64,000 nucleotides of DNA, taken from positions 1 through 64,000 of the forward strand of contig NZ_JBPOEU010000011.1 in NCBI RefSeq assembly GCF_051251695.1. The letters are read 5' to 3'. This document shows positions 25,985-33,886 of this stretch, in pieces. The notes under the pieces were generated by a model that saw only the letters and a program-made list of their open reading frames with translations, made no database searches and was not told where the DNA came from. How positions within the stretch are numbered: the first letter of the stretch is position 1; each line of letters begins with the position of its first letter. Made by a program: the position numbers and the translations under genes. The DNA is from Maritalea sp051251695 (lineage in GTDB: Bacteria; Pseudomonadota; Alphaproteobacteria; Rhizobiales; Devosiaceae).

Positions 25985-26381
25985 TCTTTGCCCGCATAAG
26001 GCCAATGATCGTTAAAATCGCCATGGTCAAAAAAAGCGTCCATTGCGGCATGGTCCCGATATCGCCAAAGAGCGAAATGCCTGAGCCAATGAACAAGCCT
26101 GTAATCCCAATGTTTAGTGCTGTGATGGTGAGGGACAACTCAATTGCGATCTGAGGCTTAAACGCAGCGCGCCATAAAACCACGCCACCCACGATCAACA
26201 GCAAAGTGATCTGGTTCCACATTACCTGTGCAATCCCTTTGCTCAGCTCCGGCGCATTTGACGCGTATAATGGGTCCATGATTTCAGGTGTCCCGCCGAC
26301 CACATGCAGCCCGGTCGTTGCAAACGAAATCAACGCGGCAGCGATCAGCCACTTGTTAGCATTTTTGAAAAAACTATTCAT
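25968..26381 (-). CDS. Four-transmembrane-segment protein, likely TetR target
   Basis: A 137-aa membrane protein with about four hydrophobic helices (LIAAALISFATTGLHVV, ITLLLIVGGVVLWRAA, LSLTITALNIGITGLFIG, LFLTMAILTIIGLM). I do not recognise a functional family. The ATG at 26381 has AAGGAG nine bases ahead. It diverges from a TetR regulator with two matching palindromes between them, so it is very probably repressed by that regulator. Confidence 0.75.
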   Translation of the reverse strand: MNSFFKNANKWLIAAALISFATTGLHVVGGTPEIMDPLYASNAPELSKGIAQVMWNQITLLLIVGGVVLWRAAFKPQIAIELSLTITALNIGITGLFIGSGISLFGDIGTMPQWTLFLTMAILTIIGLMRAKKTAPI

Positions 26382-26403
26382 CTCTTTGGCTCCTTGCCAT
26401 AAC

Positions 26404-26417
26404 ATACGCAAACGTAT
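26404..26417. promoter_or_regulatory. TetR operator, copy 1
   Basis: Palindrome ATACG-N4-CGTAT (ATACGCAAACGTAT) directly in front of the membrane-protein gene. A second copy with the same arms lies 39 bases away at 26443-26456; repetition of the arms makes a specific site very likely. Confidence 0.7.
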
Positions 26418-26442
26418 CTAAACGATCGCGGCCGATTATTCA

Positions 26443-26456
26443 ATACGTTAGCGTAT
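26443..26456. promoter_or_regulatory. TetR operator, copy 2
   Basis: ATACGTTAGCGTAT, the same ATACG-N4-CGTAT palindrome as at 26404-26417, placed 30 bases before the TetR gene. It probably mediates autoregulation. Confidence 0.7.
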
Positions 26457-26485
26457 GGTAAAATCGTCGCAGGCAGGAGTTTCCA

Positions 26486-27061
26486 ATGGGACGCAAAGCA
26501 AAGCACACGAAAGTTGACTGGATTGTTGCTGCGTTTAAAACGCTCGGCGAAGAAGGTATCGAAGGCGTTCGCGTGGAGCGGCTCGCAAAGGATTTGGGCA
26601 CCACAAAAGGTTCTTTTTATTGGCACTTCGCTGATCGCCCAGCACTACACAAACAGATGCTAGATTTTTGGGAGCAAGAGGGCACCAAAAGAATAATCAT
26701 AGAACTGGATGACACCGACTTATCCCCGAACGAGCAGCTTCGCGCACTGGCCCAAACCGCTGTGCAAACTGAAATTATGAAGTTGGACACAATCGCAATA
26801 GAGGGTGCATTACGCGCTTGGGCTGGCCAAGAAGGCTGGGTCGCCGATCGCATTAGAACGGCCGAAAACGCACGGGTTGAGTATGTTGAACAGCTGCTGC
26901 TCTCCATTGGCCACAACCCAATCCAAGCCACCCTTCTCGCCAACCAGCTTTATTTAATGCTTTTAGGGTTTTATTCAATTTCCCGACACGACCCGAAAAA
27001 AATCCATCGTGACGCGTTTATTGCTTTTGCTGATCAGATAGCTGAGGACCGATCTTTATGA
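26486..27061 (+). CDS. TetR/AcrR family regulator
   Basis: A 191-aa TetR-type repressor. The N-terminal DNA-binding domain reads WIVAAFKTLGEEGIEGVRVERLAKDLGTTKGSFYWHFADRPAL, with the helix-turn-helix near residues 32-50. The ligand domain (about 60-191) is all helical with no recognised specificity. It is divergent from a four-TM protein across a promoter region with twin palindromes. Its 3' end overlaps the convergent FkbM gene by 28 bases. Confidence 0.9.
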   Translation: MGRKAKHTKVDWIVAAFKTLGEEGIEGVRVERLAKDLGTTKGSFYWHFADRPALHKQMLDFWEQEGTKRIIIELDDTDLSPNEQLRALAQTAVQTEIMKLDTIAIEGALRAWAGQEGWVADRIRTAENARVEYVEQLLLSIGHNPIQATLLANQLYLMLLGFYSISRHDPKKIHRDAFIAFADQIAEDRSL

Positions 27062-28074
27062 GTTGCTAAAACGTCAATATGAGAGGATTTTTTTGCCTCA
27101 AATACGGCCATTATTTCTTCTGCTGTTGTGGGCACTAAAGGTTCGCCAGTTTCATGAATTGGTGACAATTCGTAACCCAATTCAGCAAACCAATTGAGAA
27201 ACGCAGATGGTGTTGTTTCAACTAAGTCAGAAGCCGAAAACTCAAAAATAATGTCCGGGCGATCATCGTTTATAACGGATTGCGCGCCAGACAGCGCCAC
27301 AAATTCAAACCCTTCAACATCAATTTTAATAAGACGAACGGGCTTTGTTCGTTGAGCTAAAATGTAGTCAAGCGGAATTGCGGGAACCAATTTGGCATTG
27401 TGAATGTGTTCATAGTCGCTAATTCTTGAGGTTGATCCATTTCCCAATCCGGCGTGCAGAATGATTGGCTCAATTTTTTTACTCACAGCAACCTGAGCCA
27501 CCTCTATGTTGTCCAGCTCATTTGCAGCTTTACTTAAGAGCAGTAGTTTCGCATTTTCTGCATTTGGCTCCACGCTTACTACGCGGCCAGTCGGCCCCAC
27601 CGCAAGAGCCCCGACGAGCGAGAAATAGCCAATATTGGCACCAACGTCGACGAACAAATCTCCATCGTTGAGCGTGTTTTCAATCAAATTTGTCACGTGA
27701 GGTTCATAGCTACCCGTCAGACTGGGGCTGCCAATAACTGTGTCTTGAGGGTCTGCCCAGATATGGAACCGCCCATTGTGCCGCTTGACGATGGTTTGGT
27801 TTTCCCGCGCCTCAAGCATCTTTCGGTCACCAAACTCGCGAGAGTTGATATAAGTGCGCACAATGTCGCCAAGATTTTCGCCTGCTCTTGCAGAATGGCC
27901 CGCCCATTCTTCCGAATGGGGCGACCGACCCAAAATGAGGCGAAAACAATAAAAAATGTCCTCAATACTCGCCTGAGTGTCATGCACAATATCTGTGGGA
28001 TGTATAGAATCTCCGTCGCCAAATTTGAGCGCAACATGACGCCTCGACAAAATACTCCTCAGTTTTTGTAGCAT
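27034..28074 (-). CDS. FkbM family methyltransferase
   Basis: A 346-aa SAM-dependent methyltransferase. Residues about 40-90 look like a DUF4214-type segment (FYCFRLILGRSPHSEEWAGHS, then YINSREF). The FkbM domain follows, with the SAM motif DGDLFVDVGANIGYFSLVGAL, VVSVEPNAENAKLL and the family signature RLIKIDVEGFEFVALSGA. Such enzymes O-methylate sugars in glycans or small molecules; the DUF4214-like front end suggests a cell-surface or exported-glycan substrate. AAGGA precedes the ATG by six bases. No glycosyltransferase is adjacent. Confidence 0.88.
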   Translation of the reverse strand: MLQKLRSILSRRHVALKFGDGDSIHPTDIVHDTQASIEDIFYCFRLILGRSPHSEEWAGHSARAGENLGDIVRTYINSREFGDRKMLEARENQTIVKRHNGRFHIWADPQDTVIGSPSLTGSYEPHVTNLIENTLNDGDLFVDVGANIGYFSLVGALAVGPTGRVVSVEPNAENAKLLLLSKAANELDNIEVAQVAVSKKIEPIILHAGLGNGSTSRISDYEHIHNAKLVPAIPLDYILAQRTKPVRLIKIDVEGFEFVALSGAQSVINDDRPDIIFEFSASDLVETTPSAFLNWFAELGYELSPIHETGEPLVPTTAEEIMAVFEAKKSSHIDVLATHKDRSSAI

Positions 28075-28123
28075 TACTATTCCTTACAAAAATACAGGTC
28101 AAAATCACCGAACCAGGATATTT

Positions 28124-28636
28124 TTATCTACCATTGATGGCACTAAATGTCTTTAGCCAAAAACCTTCCCATCGATAGTAAGCGCCAACGCTCAATACAA
28201 TTGTTGCAACGATTGCCATAGGTATCCACTCCAAGTCTTTTGTTCCAAAAATCACAGCAAGTACGCGGTTCGGTGCAAGAGCAAATGCGAATGGAATGCA
28301 TAATGCGCCCCAATACATTGAACGCATCGAGGCCCTATGGGCGTCAATCCGCCCAGCTCGCGCATGTCGCACGCCTTCAAAAAGCCCAAACAAAGTAACG
28401 GGCACGAAAATATGGATGGGGCTGAATATCCAAATCATACGTATCTGATGAATGAACGCGGCACTTATTGCAGCCCCCAACATCGTTAAGACCCAAACCT
28501 TACCAAGCGTGCGGTGCAACTTGGTGCCCTTTTTGCTCACGAGCATATAGAAGCCTAAAAAGAGACTGGTTACGGCGCACACCATGTGTATTTGCACCGC
28601 CATGGGCACTTCAAAAAATACGGGTAAATTCATCAT
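28124..28636 (-). CDS. DUF2306-like membrane protein
   Basis: A 170-aa integral membrane protein with about five hydrophobic helices (VQIHMVCAVTSLFLGFYML, LGKVWVLTMLGAAISAAFI, IHIFVPVTLFGLFEGV, WGALCIPFAFALAP, MAIVATIVLSVGAY). The placement of His residues in KLHRTLGKVW and HRASMRSMYWG is as in DUF2306 proteins. Start MMNLPVFF at 28636 or 28633. It is divergent from a membrane LytTR regulator, an arrangement I recall from other alphaproteobacteria, so the regulator may control it. Function unknown. Confidence 0.78.
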   Translation of the reverse strand: MMNLPVFFEVPMAVQIHMVCAVTSLFLGFYMLVSKKGTKLHRTLGKVWVLTMLGAAISAAFIHQIRMIWIFSPIHIFVPVTLFGLFEGVRHARAGRIDAHRASMRSMYWGALCIPFAFALAPNRVLAVIFGTKDLEWIPMAIVATIVLSVGAYYRWEGFWLKTFSAINGR

Positions 28637-28743
28637 CACATTCCCTACCGACAAAGAAAATTTTAACGTCACTTGCTTTTGGGGAATTAAGACGGCACAA
28701 ATCACGTCGGCAATCTTATGTTCGTGAATGAAGGGGCTGGTAC

Positions 28744-29517
28744 GTGATCGGTAATGCACTGCAATTGGCGCTTCGTGAAACGCGCACCATGTTCACCACG
28801 GCCAAACCGCTTACCGCGATGCTCATATTGGGGATCATGTTGGGGTTGGTTGGACCGTTTGCAACCTTTGACATTTTTCGACCACTCCCCCGCATTGCAT
28901 ATTGGCTGGGCATGGTGTTTTTGGGATATGCAGCAGGCTCATTTGGTGGTGGGTTCGTCGTCAATCTCATCTTACAAAAATACAAAAACCCCAATGTTTG
29001 GCTAATGATTATTTGTTCCGGTATAGGATCTGGAATTTTGGTATCTCTGGTCGTCTATGTGGTGAATTCTGCTATTTTGGGTGACTGGGAGCTCAAAGGG
29101 TTTTCAGGTATTTTGACGGCCGTTTATTGCATTTTGATATCCATATGCGTCGCGGCACTGCATGTATTGTTTGTGCGCGAACACAACCCAGAAACACCTC
29201 AACAAATTGAATTGCTTGCCCGGCTGCAAGTGCAAAACCGTGGTCCGCTGCTTTATCTTTCGATGCAAGATCACTATGTGAACGTTGTAACAGCGCGTGG
29301 CAGCGAGCTCATCCTTATGCGCATGAGCGACGCGCTTAAAGAAACCACCGGCATTAACGGCCTCAAAATTCACCGTTCCCACTGGATCGCGTTAGACGGC
29401 ATAAAGAGAGTTGTGAAAAAAGGTGGCAACTACGCCGTTGAAATGCAGGACGACACCCAATTGCCGATTAGTCGCGGACAAATTCAGGCAGCTCGAGACG
29501 CTGGCATCATCACTTAA
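28744..29517 (+). CDS. Membrane-embedded LytTR-type transcriptional regulator
   Basis: A 257-aa protein with four transmembrane helices in residues about 20-140 (LTAMLILGIMLGLVGPFATF, YWLGMVFLGYAAGSFGGGF, ICSGIGSGILVSLVVYVV, LTAVYCILISICVAALHVLF) and a C-terminal LytTR DNA-binding domain (YLSMQDHYVNVVTARGSELILMRMSDAL, KIHRSHWIAL, VKKGGNYAVEMQDDTQLPISRGQI). Membrane LytTR proteins are one-component sensors that bind DNA from the membrane. GTG start. It diverges from the DUF2306-like gene. Confidence 0.88.
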   Translation: MIGNALQLALRETRTMFTTAKPLTAMLILGIMLGLVGPFATFDIFRPLPRIAYWLGMVFLGYAAGSFGGGFVVNLILQKYKNPNVWLMIICSGIGSGILVSLVVYVVNSAILGDWELKGFSGILTAVYCILISICVAALHVLFVREHNPETPQQIELLARLQVQNRGPLLYLSMQDHYVNVVTARGSELILMRMSDALKETTGINGLKIHRSHWIALDGIKRVVKKGGNYAVEMQDDTQLPISRGQIQAARDAGIIT

Positions 29518-29522
29518 AAATG

Positions 29523-30536
29523 CTACCCTGTTTGGTTTGACTTTTCGTTCAAACGGCGCTGCTGTTCGCGCAAATCTTTCATTTGCTGTTTGTTTTGTTC
29601 AGCAAACTTGGCCGCTTGATCGCCAATATGTTCTTGCCCACGCTCAGCCGCTAGGCGAATTTGCTTTTCACGTTCAGCTGCGCGCGCTCGGCCTTTTTCA
29701 GTGATCGTCGCAGCGCAATGGTGACATTGCTGGCCTTCAATGTAATCAGCATGTTGCATATCTTCAGGCGTCAGCGGAAACCGGCACGCCCGGCACAGCG
29801 CCAATTCACCTTGAACAAGACCGTGGCCGACAGAAACGCGTTCGTCAAAAACAAAGCATTCACCGTTCCACATGCTGGTGTCTTTTGGCGTTTCTTCCAA
29901 ATATTTCAGAATACCACCTTTAAGGTGGTAAACTTCCTCAAAGCCCTTCGCCAACATATAGGACGACGCTTTTTCACACCGAATACCACCGGTGCAAAAC
30001 ATCGCGACTTTCTTGTTTTTCTTGGGGTCGAGGTTCTTTTCAACAAAGTCTTTGAACTGGGTGAAGTTCTCGGTTTGTGGGTCGAGCGCACCCTTAAAGG
30101 TGCCAATTGCCACTTCGTAATCGTTGCGTGTATCGAGCACCACGGTTTCATCATCAGAAATGATGTCGTTCCAGCCCTCGGGCTCCACATAGGTGCCAAC
30201 ACTTTTTGTTGGGTCCGCCTCAGGCGCGCGCAAGGTTACAATTTCTTTTTTCAATTTCACCTTCATACGCATGAAAGGCATTTCTTGGGCATCGGAATAC
30301 TTAACTTCGCCGCCTTTGAACCGCCCTTTAAAAAGGTTACCGCGCGCCAAATAATCCATTAGTGCATCTATATCAGCAGGTGTGCCCGCAACCGTGCCGT
30401 TAATGCCTTCCTCGGCCAATAACAGCGCACCTTTAATCCCGTGCTGATTGCAAAAGTCATAAATGGGTTCACGCAAATCTATATAATCTGGCAATGAGAC
30501 AAATTTATAAAGCGCAACAACCTTGAACGCAGACAT
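29523..30536 (-). CDS. trhO: Oxygen-dependent tRNA uridine-34 hydroxylase (YceA/TrhO)
   Basis: A 337-aa rhodanese-domain protein that hydroxylates U34 in certain tRNAs. The N-terminal part (KFVSLPDYIDLREPIYDFC, LLAEEGINGTVAGTPADID, MPFMRMKVKLKKEIVTL) is specific to TrhO. The rhodanese loop is VAMFCTGGIRCEKASSYM with its active-site Cys. The tail binds zinc-like Cys pairs (CRACRFPLT and CHHC). Start MSAFKV at 30536. Its end is six bases from the convergent LytTR gene. Confidence 0.93.
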   Translation of the reverse strand: MSAFKVVALYKFVSLPDYIDLREPIYDFCNQHGIKGALLLAEEGINGTVAGTPADIDALMDYLARGNLFKGRFKGGEVKYSDAQEMPFMRMKVKLKKEIVTLRAPEADPTKSVGTYVEPEGWNDIISDDETVVLDTRNDYEVAIGTFKGALDPQTENFTQFKDFVEKNLDPKKNKKVAMFCTGGIRCEKASSYMLAKGFEEVYHLKGGILKYLEETPKDTSMWNGECFVFDERVSVGHGLVQGELALCRACRFPLTPEDMQHADYIEGQQCHHCAATITEKGRARAAEREKQIRLAAERGQEHIGDQAAKFAEQNKQQMKDLREQQRRLNEKSNQTG

Positions 30537-30727
30537 TTGAAGACCTTTGATATTTGGCAATTTATGATCGGGGTTTACCAAAACTTGCGCCCACAGCCAA
30601 GTGCAATAGAGCCGCACCCCAATTGTTGAATTTAGCGTTTGCCTTGGAGTTGCTCCAATATGATATTGGGTATCAAGTGGTACAGCTAGATTAGTTGGTC
30701 CAAAAGGTTCAAAAGTGGAGATGTGTT

Positions 30728-31765
30728 ATGGCTTATCGCGCTGCCGATAATCGTTACGACAATATGCAATATCGCCGGTCAGGGCGCTCTGGGCTAAAGC
30801 TCCCAGCGATCAGTCTTGGCCTATGGCAAAATTTTGGTGGCACACGCGATTATCCAAGTGCATTTGAGATTTTGGGTTATGCGTTCGATCAAGGCGTCAC
30901 CCATTTTGATTTGGCCAACAATTACGGCCCGCCAGCGGGTTCATCCGAAGAATTATTCGGGCAAATGATGGAACGCGATTTCGCACCCTATCGGGATGAA
31001 ATGATCATCTCGTCCAAAGCGGGCTATGACATGTGGCCTGGCCCTTATGGCGAGTTTGGCTCACGTAAATATCTCATCGCAAGTTGCGACCAAAGTTTAA
31101 AACGCTGCAATGTCGAGTATTTCGACATTTTTTACTCCCACCGTTTCGATCCTGAAACACCACTTGAAGAAACAATGGGCGCCCTTGCTTCGCTCTACCA
31201 TCAAGGCAAAGCGCTATATGTAGGCGTATCCTCTTACCCTCAAAAAGAAACAATAGAAGCACATCGTATTTTGGCTGAAATGGGCGTTCCCCTCACCATT
31301 CACCAACCTAGCTATTCTATTTTGAACCGCTGGATTGAAGATGACGGCACTTTGGACACACTGGGTGAACTGGGCGTTGGCTGCATTGCATTCTCGCCTT
31401 TGGCACAGGGCGTTCTGAGCGGCAAATATTCCAAGGATAAAGCAACTGGCACCCGCGCAACCGAACCCGGATCATCGCTATTTGGTCGGCATATGGAAGA
31501 AGGCGTTCTGGCTGCTGTTGATGGATTGCAAGAATTAGCAGACCAACGTGGACAAACCCTTGTTCAATTGGCCCTCGCGTGGGCGTTGCGGCGCAGTGAA
31601 ATGACATCGGCACTCATTGGGGTGCGTACATTAGAACAACTCAAAGACAATCTTGGTGCGCTTAGCAATCTAGAATTGTCCGCAGAGGAGTTGAGCATCA
31701 TCGATAATGCTGCAAAAGGCGGCATGATGGATTTGCATCCTCAGCCGGGCGGCTGGCTGCGTTAG
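30728..31765 (+). CDS. Aldo/keto reductase, L-glyceraldehyde 3-phosphate reductase type
   Basis: A 345-aa NADPH-dependent TIM-barrel reductase of the YghZ group. The N-terminal segment RRSGRSGLKLPAISLGLWQNFG and FDLANNYGPPAGSSEELFGQ, the catalytic Tyr region and Lys in SSKAGYDMWPGPYGEFGSRKY are YghZ-like; E. coli YghZ detoxifies methylglyoxal and reduces L-glyceraldehyde 3-phosphate. The closing segment GGMMDLHPQPGGWLR also fits. GGAG upstream of ATG 30728. Confidence 0.9.
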   Translation: MAYRAADNRYDNMQYRRSGRSGLKLPAISLGLWQNFGGTRDYPSAFEILGYAFDQGVTHFDLANNYGPPAGSSEELFGQMMERDFAPYRDEMIISSKAGYDMWPGPYGEFGSRKYLIASCDQSLKRCNVEYFDIFYSHRFDPETPLEETMGALASLYHQGKALYVGVSSYPQKETIEAHRILAEMGVPLTIHQPSYSILNRWIEDDGTLDTLGELGVGCIAFSPLAQGVLSGKYSKDKATGTRATEPGSSLFGRHMEEGVLAAVDGLQELADQRGQTLVQLALAWALRRSEMTSALIGVRTLEQLKDNLGALSNLELSAEELSIIDNAAKGGMMDLHPQPGGWLR

Positions 31766-31790
31766 GCTAAAGAGAACTCTGGGGCAACAA

Positions 31791-32270
31791 ATGGAAATTC
31801 GTGTCGCAAAACCAGGCGAACTGACCTCACTCAGCGCGTTTTATCACAAGATATGGCACGAAACTCAGGCCCCATACCAACATCCGGACATCGCGAAATT
31901 TCGCGATGTCCGCTTCATGCAAGCGCGCATTGACGAGTTCTATCCAAATATCATTGTCGCCGTTGAGGCCGCCAACATTATTGGCCTCATCGTTGCCCAT
32001 GACAGCAGAATTTCCCAACTCTTTATCGACAAAGAGTTTCGGAGACAGAAGTTGGGCGAAAAACTACTCGCTCTAGGTGAAGCAAAATTGGCCGCCGAAG
32101 GCACAATAATCGCTAGCCTGAACTGTCTCACCGGCAATGAAAATGCACGTCGATTTTATGAACGGAACGGCTGGCATGTCGAACGAGAGCTCAAGAAGAC
32201 GGGCCAAACCCACAAGGGCGATGTCGCGATAAACGTCTGGGAGATGATGAAGCGGCTGGCGATTTATTAA
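31791..32270 (+). CDS. GNAT family N-acetyltransferase
   Basis: A 159-aa acetyltransferase with the GNAT core: IIVAVEAANIIGLIVAHDS (strand 4), SQLFIDKEFRRQKLGEKLLALGEA (acetyl-CoA pyrophosphate loop, R-x-x-K-L-G) and LNCLTGNENARRFYERNGW. The substrate is unknown. Directly after the reductase with a 25-base gap. The coding sequence contains a 28-base perfect palindrome at 31885-31912 (HPDIAKFRDVR region). Confidence 0.88.
   Translation: MEIRVAKPGELTSLSAFYHKIWHETQAPYQHPDIAKFRDVRFMQARIDEFYPNIIVAVEAANIIGLIVAHDSRISQLFIDKEFRRQKLGEKLLALGEAKLAAEGTIIASLNCLTGNENARRFYERNGWHVERELKKTGQTHKGDVAINVWEMMKRLAIY
31885..31912. repeat. 28-base perfect palindrome inside a GNAT gene
   Basis: Both halves are exact reverse complements around the junction 31898/31899, the left half reading CGGACATCGCGAAA. 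It encodes PDIAKFRDV in the GNAT gene. No second copy was noticed in this window. Confidence 0.85.
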
Positions 32271-32298
32271 GCGCCAACCGCTCCAATTTGATTTGCTG

Positions 32299-33822
32299 TT
32301 AAACGAGCTCTGGCAACTTACCGATCTTTTTGCGCCAGATCGCTGGGGCAATATTGTGTACGCTCTCGCCTGTTGAATCGACGGCGACGGTGACGGGCAT
32401 GTTTTTCACGTCAAATTCGTAGATCGCTTCCATGCCCAGCTCTTCAAACGCCACAACGCGAGAGGAACGGATTGCCTTGGAAATCAAGTAAGCCGCACCA
32501 CCGGTTGCCATTAAATAGGCAGCTTTGTGCTTCTTGATGGCTGCAAGTCCTTCGGTACCGCGTTCCGCTTTGCCTATCATCGCAACAAGGCCGGTTTTAT
32601 CGAGCATCATCTCGGTGAACTTATCCATGCGGGTCGCTGTGGTTGGACCCGCAGGGCCAACCGCCTCTGTGCCTACCGGGTCAACCGGCCCCACATAATA
32701 AATAACGCGATCGGTGAAATCTACACCCTCAGGTAAGCCTTCACCGCTTTCATAAAGAGACTGAATGCGCTTGTGCGCGGCATCGCGACCAGTGAGGATT
32801 TTGCCGTTTAGAAGCAACCGATCACCCTGTTTCCAAGTGGCCACTTCTTCCTTGGTCAAAGAGCCTAGATCAACCGACTTTGCTTGAGACGAAGGTTTCC
32901 AACCAATGTCTGGCCATGCGCTAAGCGGTGGCGGCGTTAGATCCGCGGCACCTGTGCCATCCAGCGTGAAATGCACATGTCGGTTGGCCGCACAGTTGGG
33001 CGCAAGCCCTACTGGTTTCGAAGCGGCGTGGGTTGGCATGTCCAGCACCTTGACGTCCACAACGGTCGTTAGCCCGCCAAGTCCTTGCGCACCGATACCG
33101 AGCGCGTTGACCTTTTCGAACAGTTCAAGCCGTAATTCTTCGGCTGTTGAGTTCGGGCCACGATCCATCAACTCTTGAATATTCACCGGTGCCATCAAAG
33201 ATTTTTTGGCCATATACATGGCCTTTTCTGGCGTGCCACCAATACCCAAACCCAAAACGCCCGGAGGACACCACCCAGCACCCAATGTCGGAATGGTTTT
33301 TAGCACCCACTCAACGATATCGTCAGACGGGTTGAGCATTGCCAATTTGGCTTTGTTTTCTGAACCACCACCTTTTGCCGCGACGGTTACATCAACCTTA
33401 TCACCAGCCACCATTTCATAGTGAATTACTGCCGGAGCATTGTCGCCTGAATTGTTGCGTTTGCCGGCCGGGTCCATCAAAATTGAGGCACGAAGCAAGT
33501 TGTCATCAACGCCAGTATAGGCTTTGCGCACGCCTTCATTGACCATCTCTTCGATGGTAGTGTCTGTATCCCAGCGCACATCTTGGCCGATTTCCAAAAA
33601 CACGACCGCGATGCCGGTGTCCTGACAAATTGGCCGATGGCCCTCAGCGCACATGCGTGAGTTTGTCAGGATTTGTGCAATCGCGTCTTTAGCGGCTGGG
33701 TTTTCCTCGCGCTCATAGGCTTTGGCCACTGCTTCCACGTAATCCAGCGGGTGATAGTAGGAGATGAACTGAAAGCCGTCAGCGATGGATTGGATAAAGT
33801 CTTCTTTTTTAATGGCTGGCAT
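32299..33822 (-). CDS. Class I fumarate hydratase
   Basis: Iron-sulfur (4Fe-4S) fumarase of 507 aa converting fumarate to malate in the TCA cycle. Cluster ligands are the Cys in HRPICQDTG, GAGWCPPGVLG and the third in APNCAANRH. The C-terminal swivelling domain follows (LLNGKILTGRDAAHKR, VGPTTATRMDKFTEMML). The start MPAIKKEDFIQSI at 33822 is chosen by comparison with known class I enzymes; a reading from 33834 adds four residues. Class I fumarases are oxygen-sensitive. Confidence 0.93.
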   Translation of the reverse strand: MPAIKKEDFIQSIADGFQFISYYHPLDYVEAVAKAYEREENPAAKDAIAQILTNSRMCAEGHRPICQDTGIAVVFLEIGQDVRWDTDTTIEEMVNEGVRKAYTGVDDNLLRASILMDPAGKRNNSGDNAPAVIHYEMVAGDKVDVTVAAKGGGSENKAKLAMLNPSDDIVEWVLKTIPTLGAGWCPPGVLGLGIGGTPEKAMYMAKKSLMAPVNIQELMDRGPNSTAEELRLELFEKVNALGIGAQGLGGLTTVVDVKVLDMPTHAASKPVGLAPNCAANRHVHFTLDGTGAADLTPPPLSAWPDIGWKPSSQAKSVDLGSLTKEEVATWKQGDRLLLNGKILTGRDAAHKRIQSLYESGEGLPEGVDFTDRVIYYVGPVDPVGTEAVGPAGPTTATRMDKFTEMMLDKTGLVAMIGKAERGTEGLAAIKKHKAAYLMATGGAAYLISKAIRSSRVVAFEELGMEAIYEFDVKNMPVTVAVDSTGESVHNIAPAIWRKKIGKLPELV

Positions 33823-33886
33823 GTTGGAACCCATACGAGAAAAGGAGGTGGTTGTTATTCGCTTGTCCCACGAACATCTTAAAAAT

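Noticed and set aside
29661..30362. Long open frame of 233 codons on the plus strand
   Set aside because: It lies wholly antisense to trhO, has no family resemblance and no ribosome site; a shadow of that gene's codon use.
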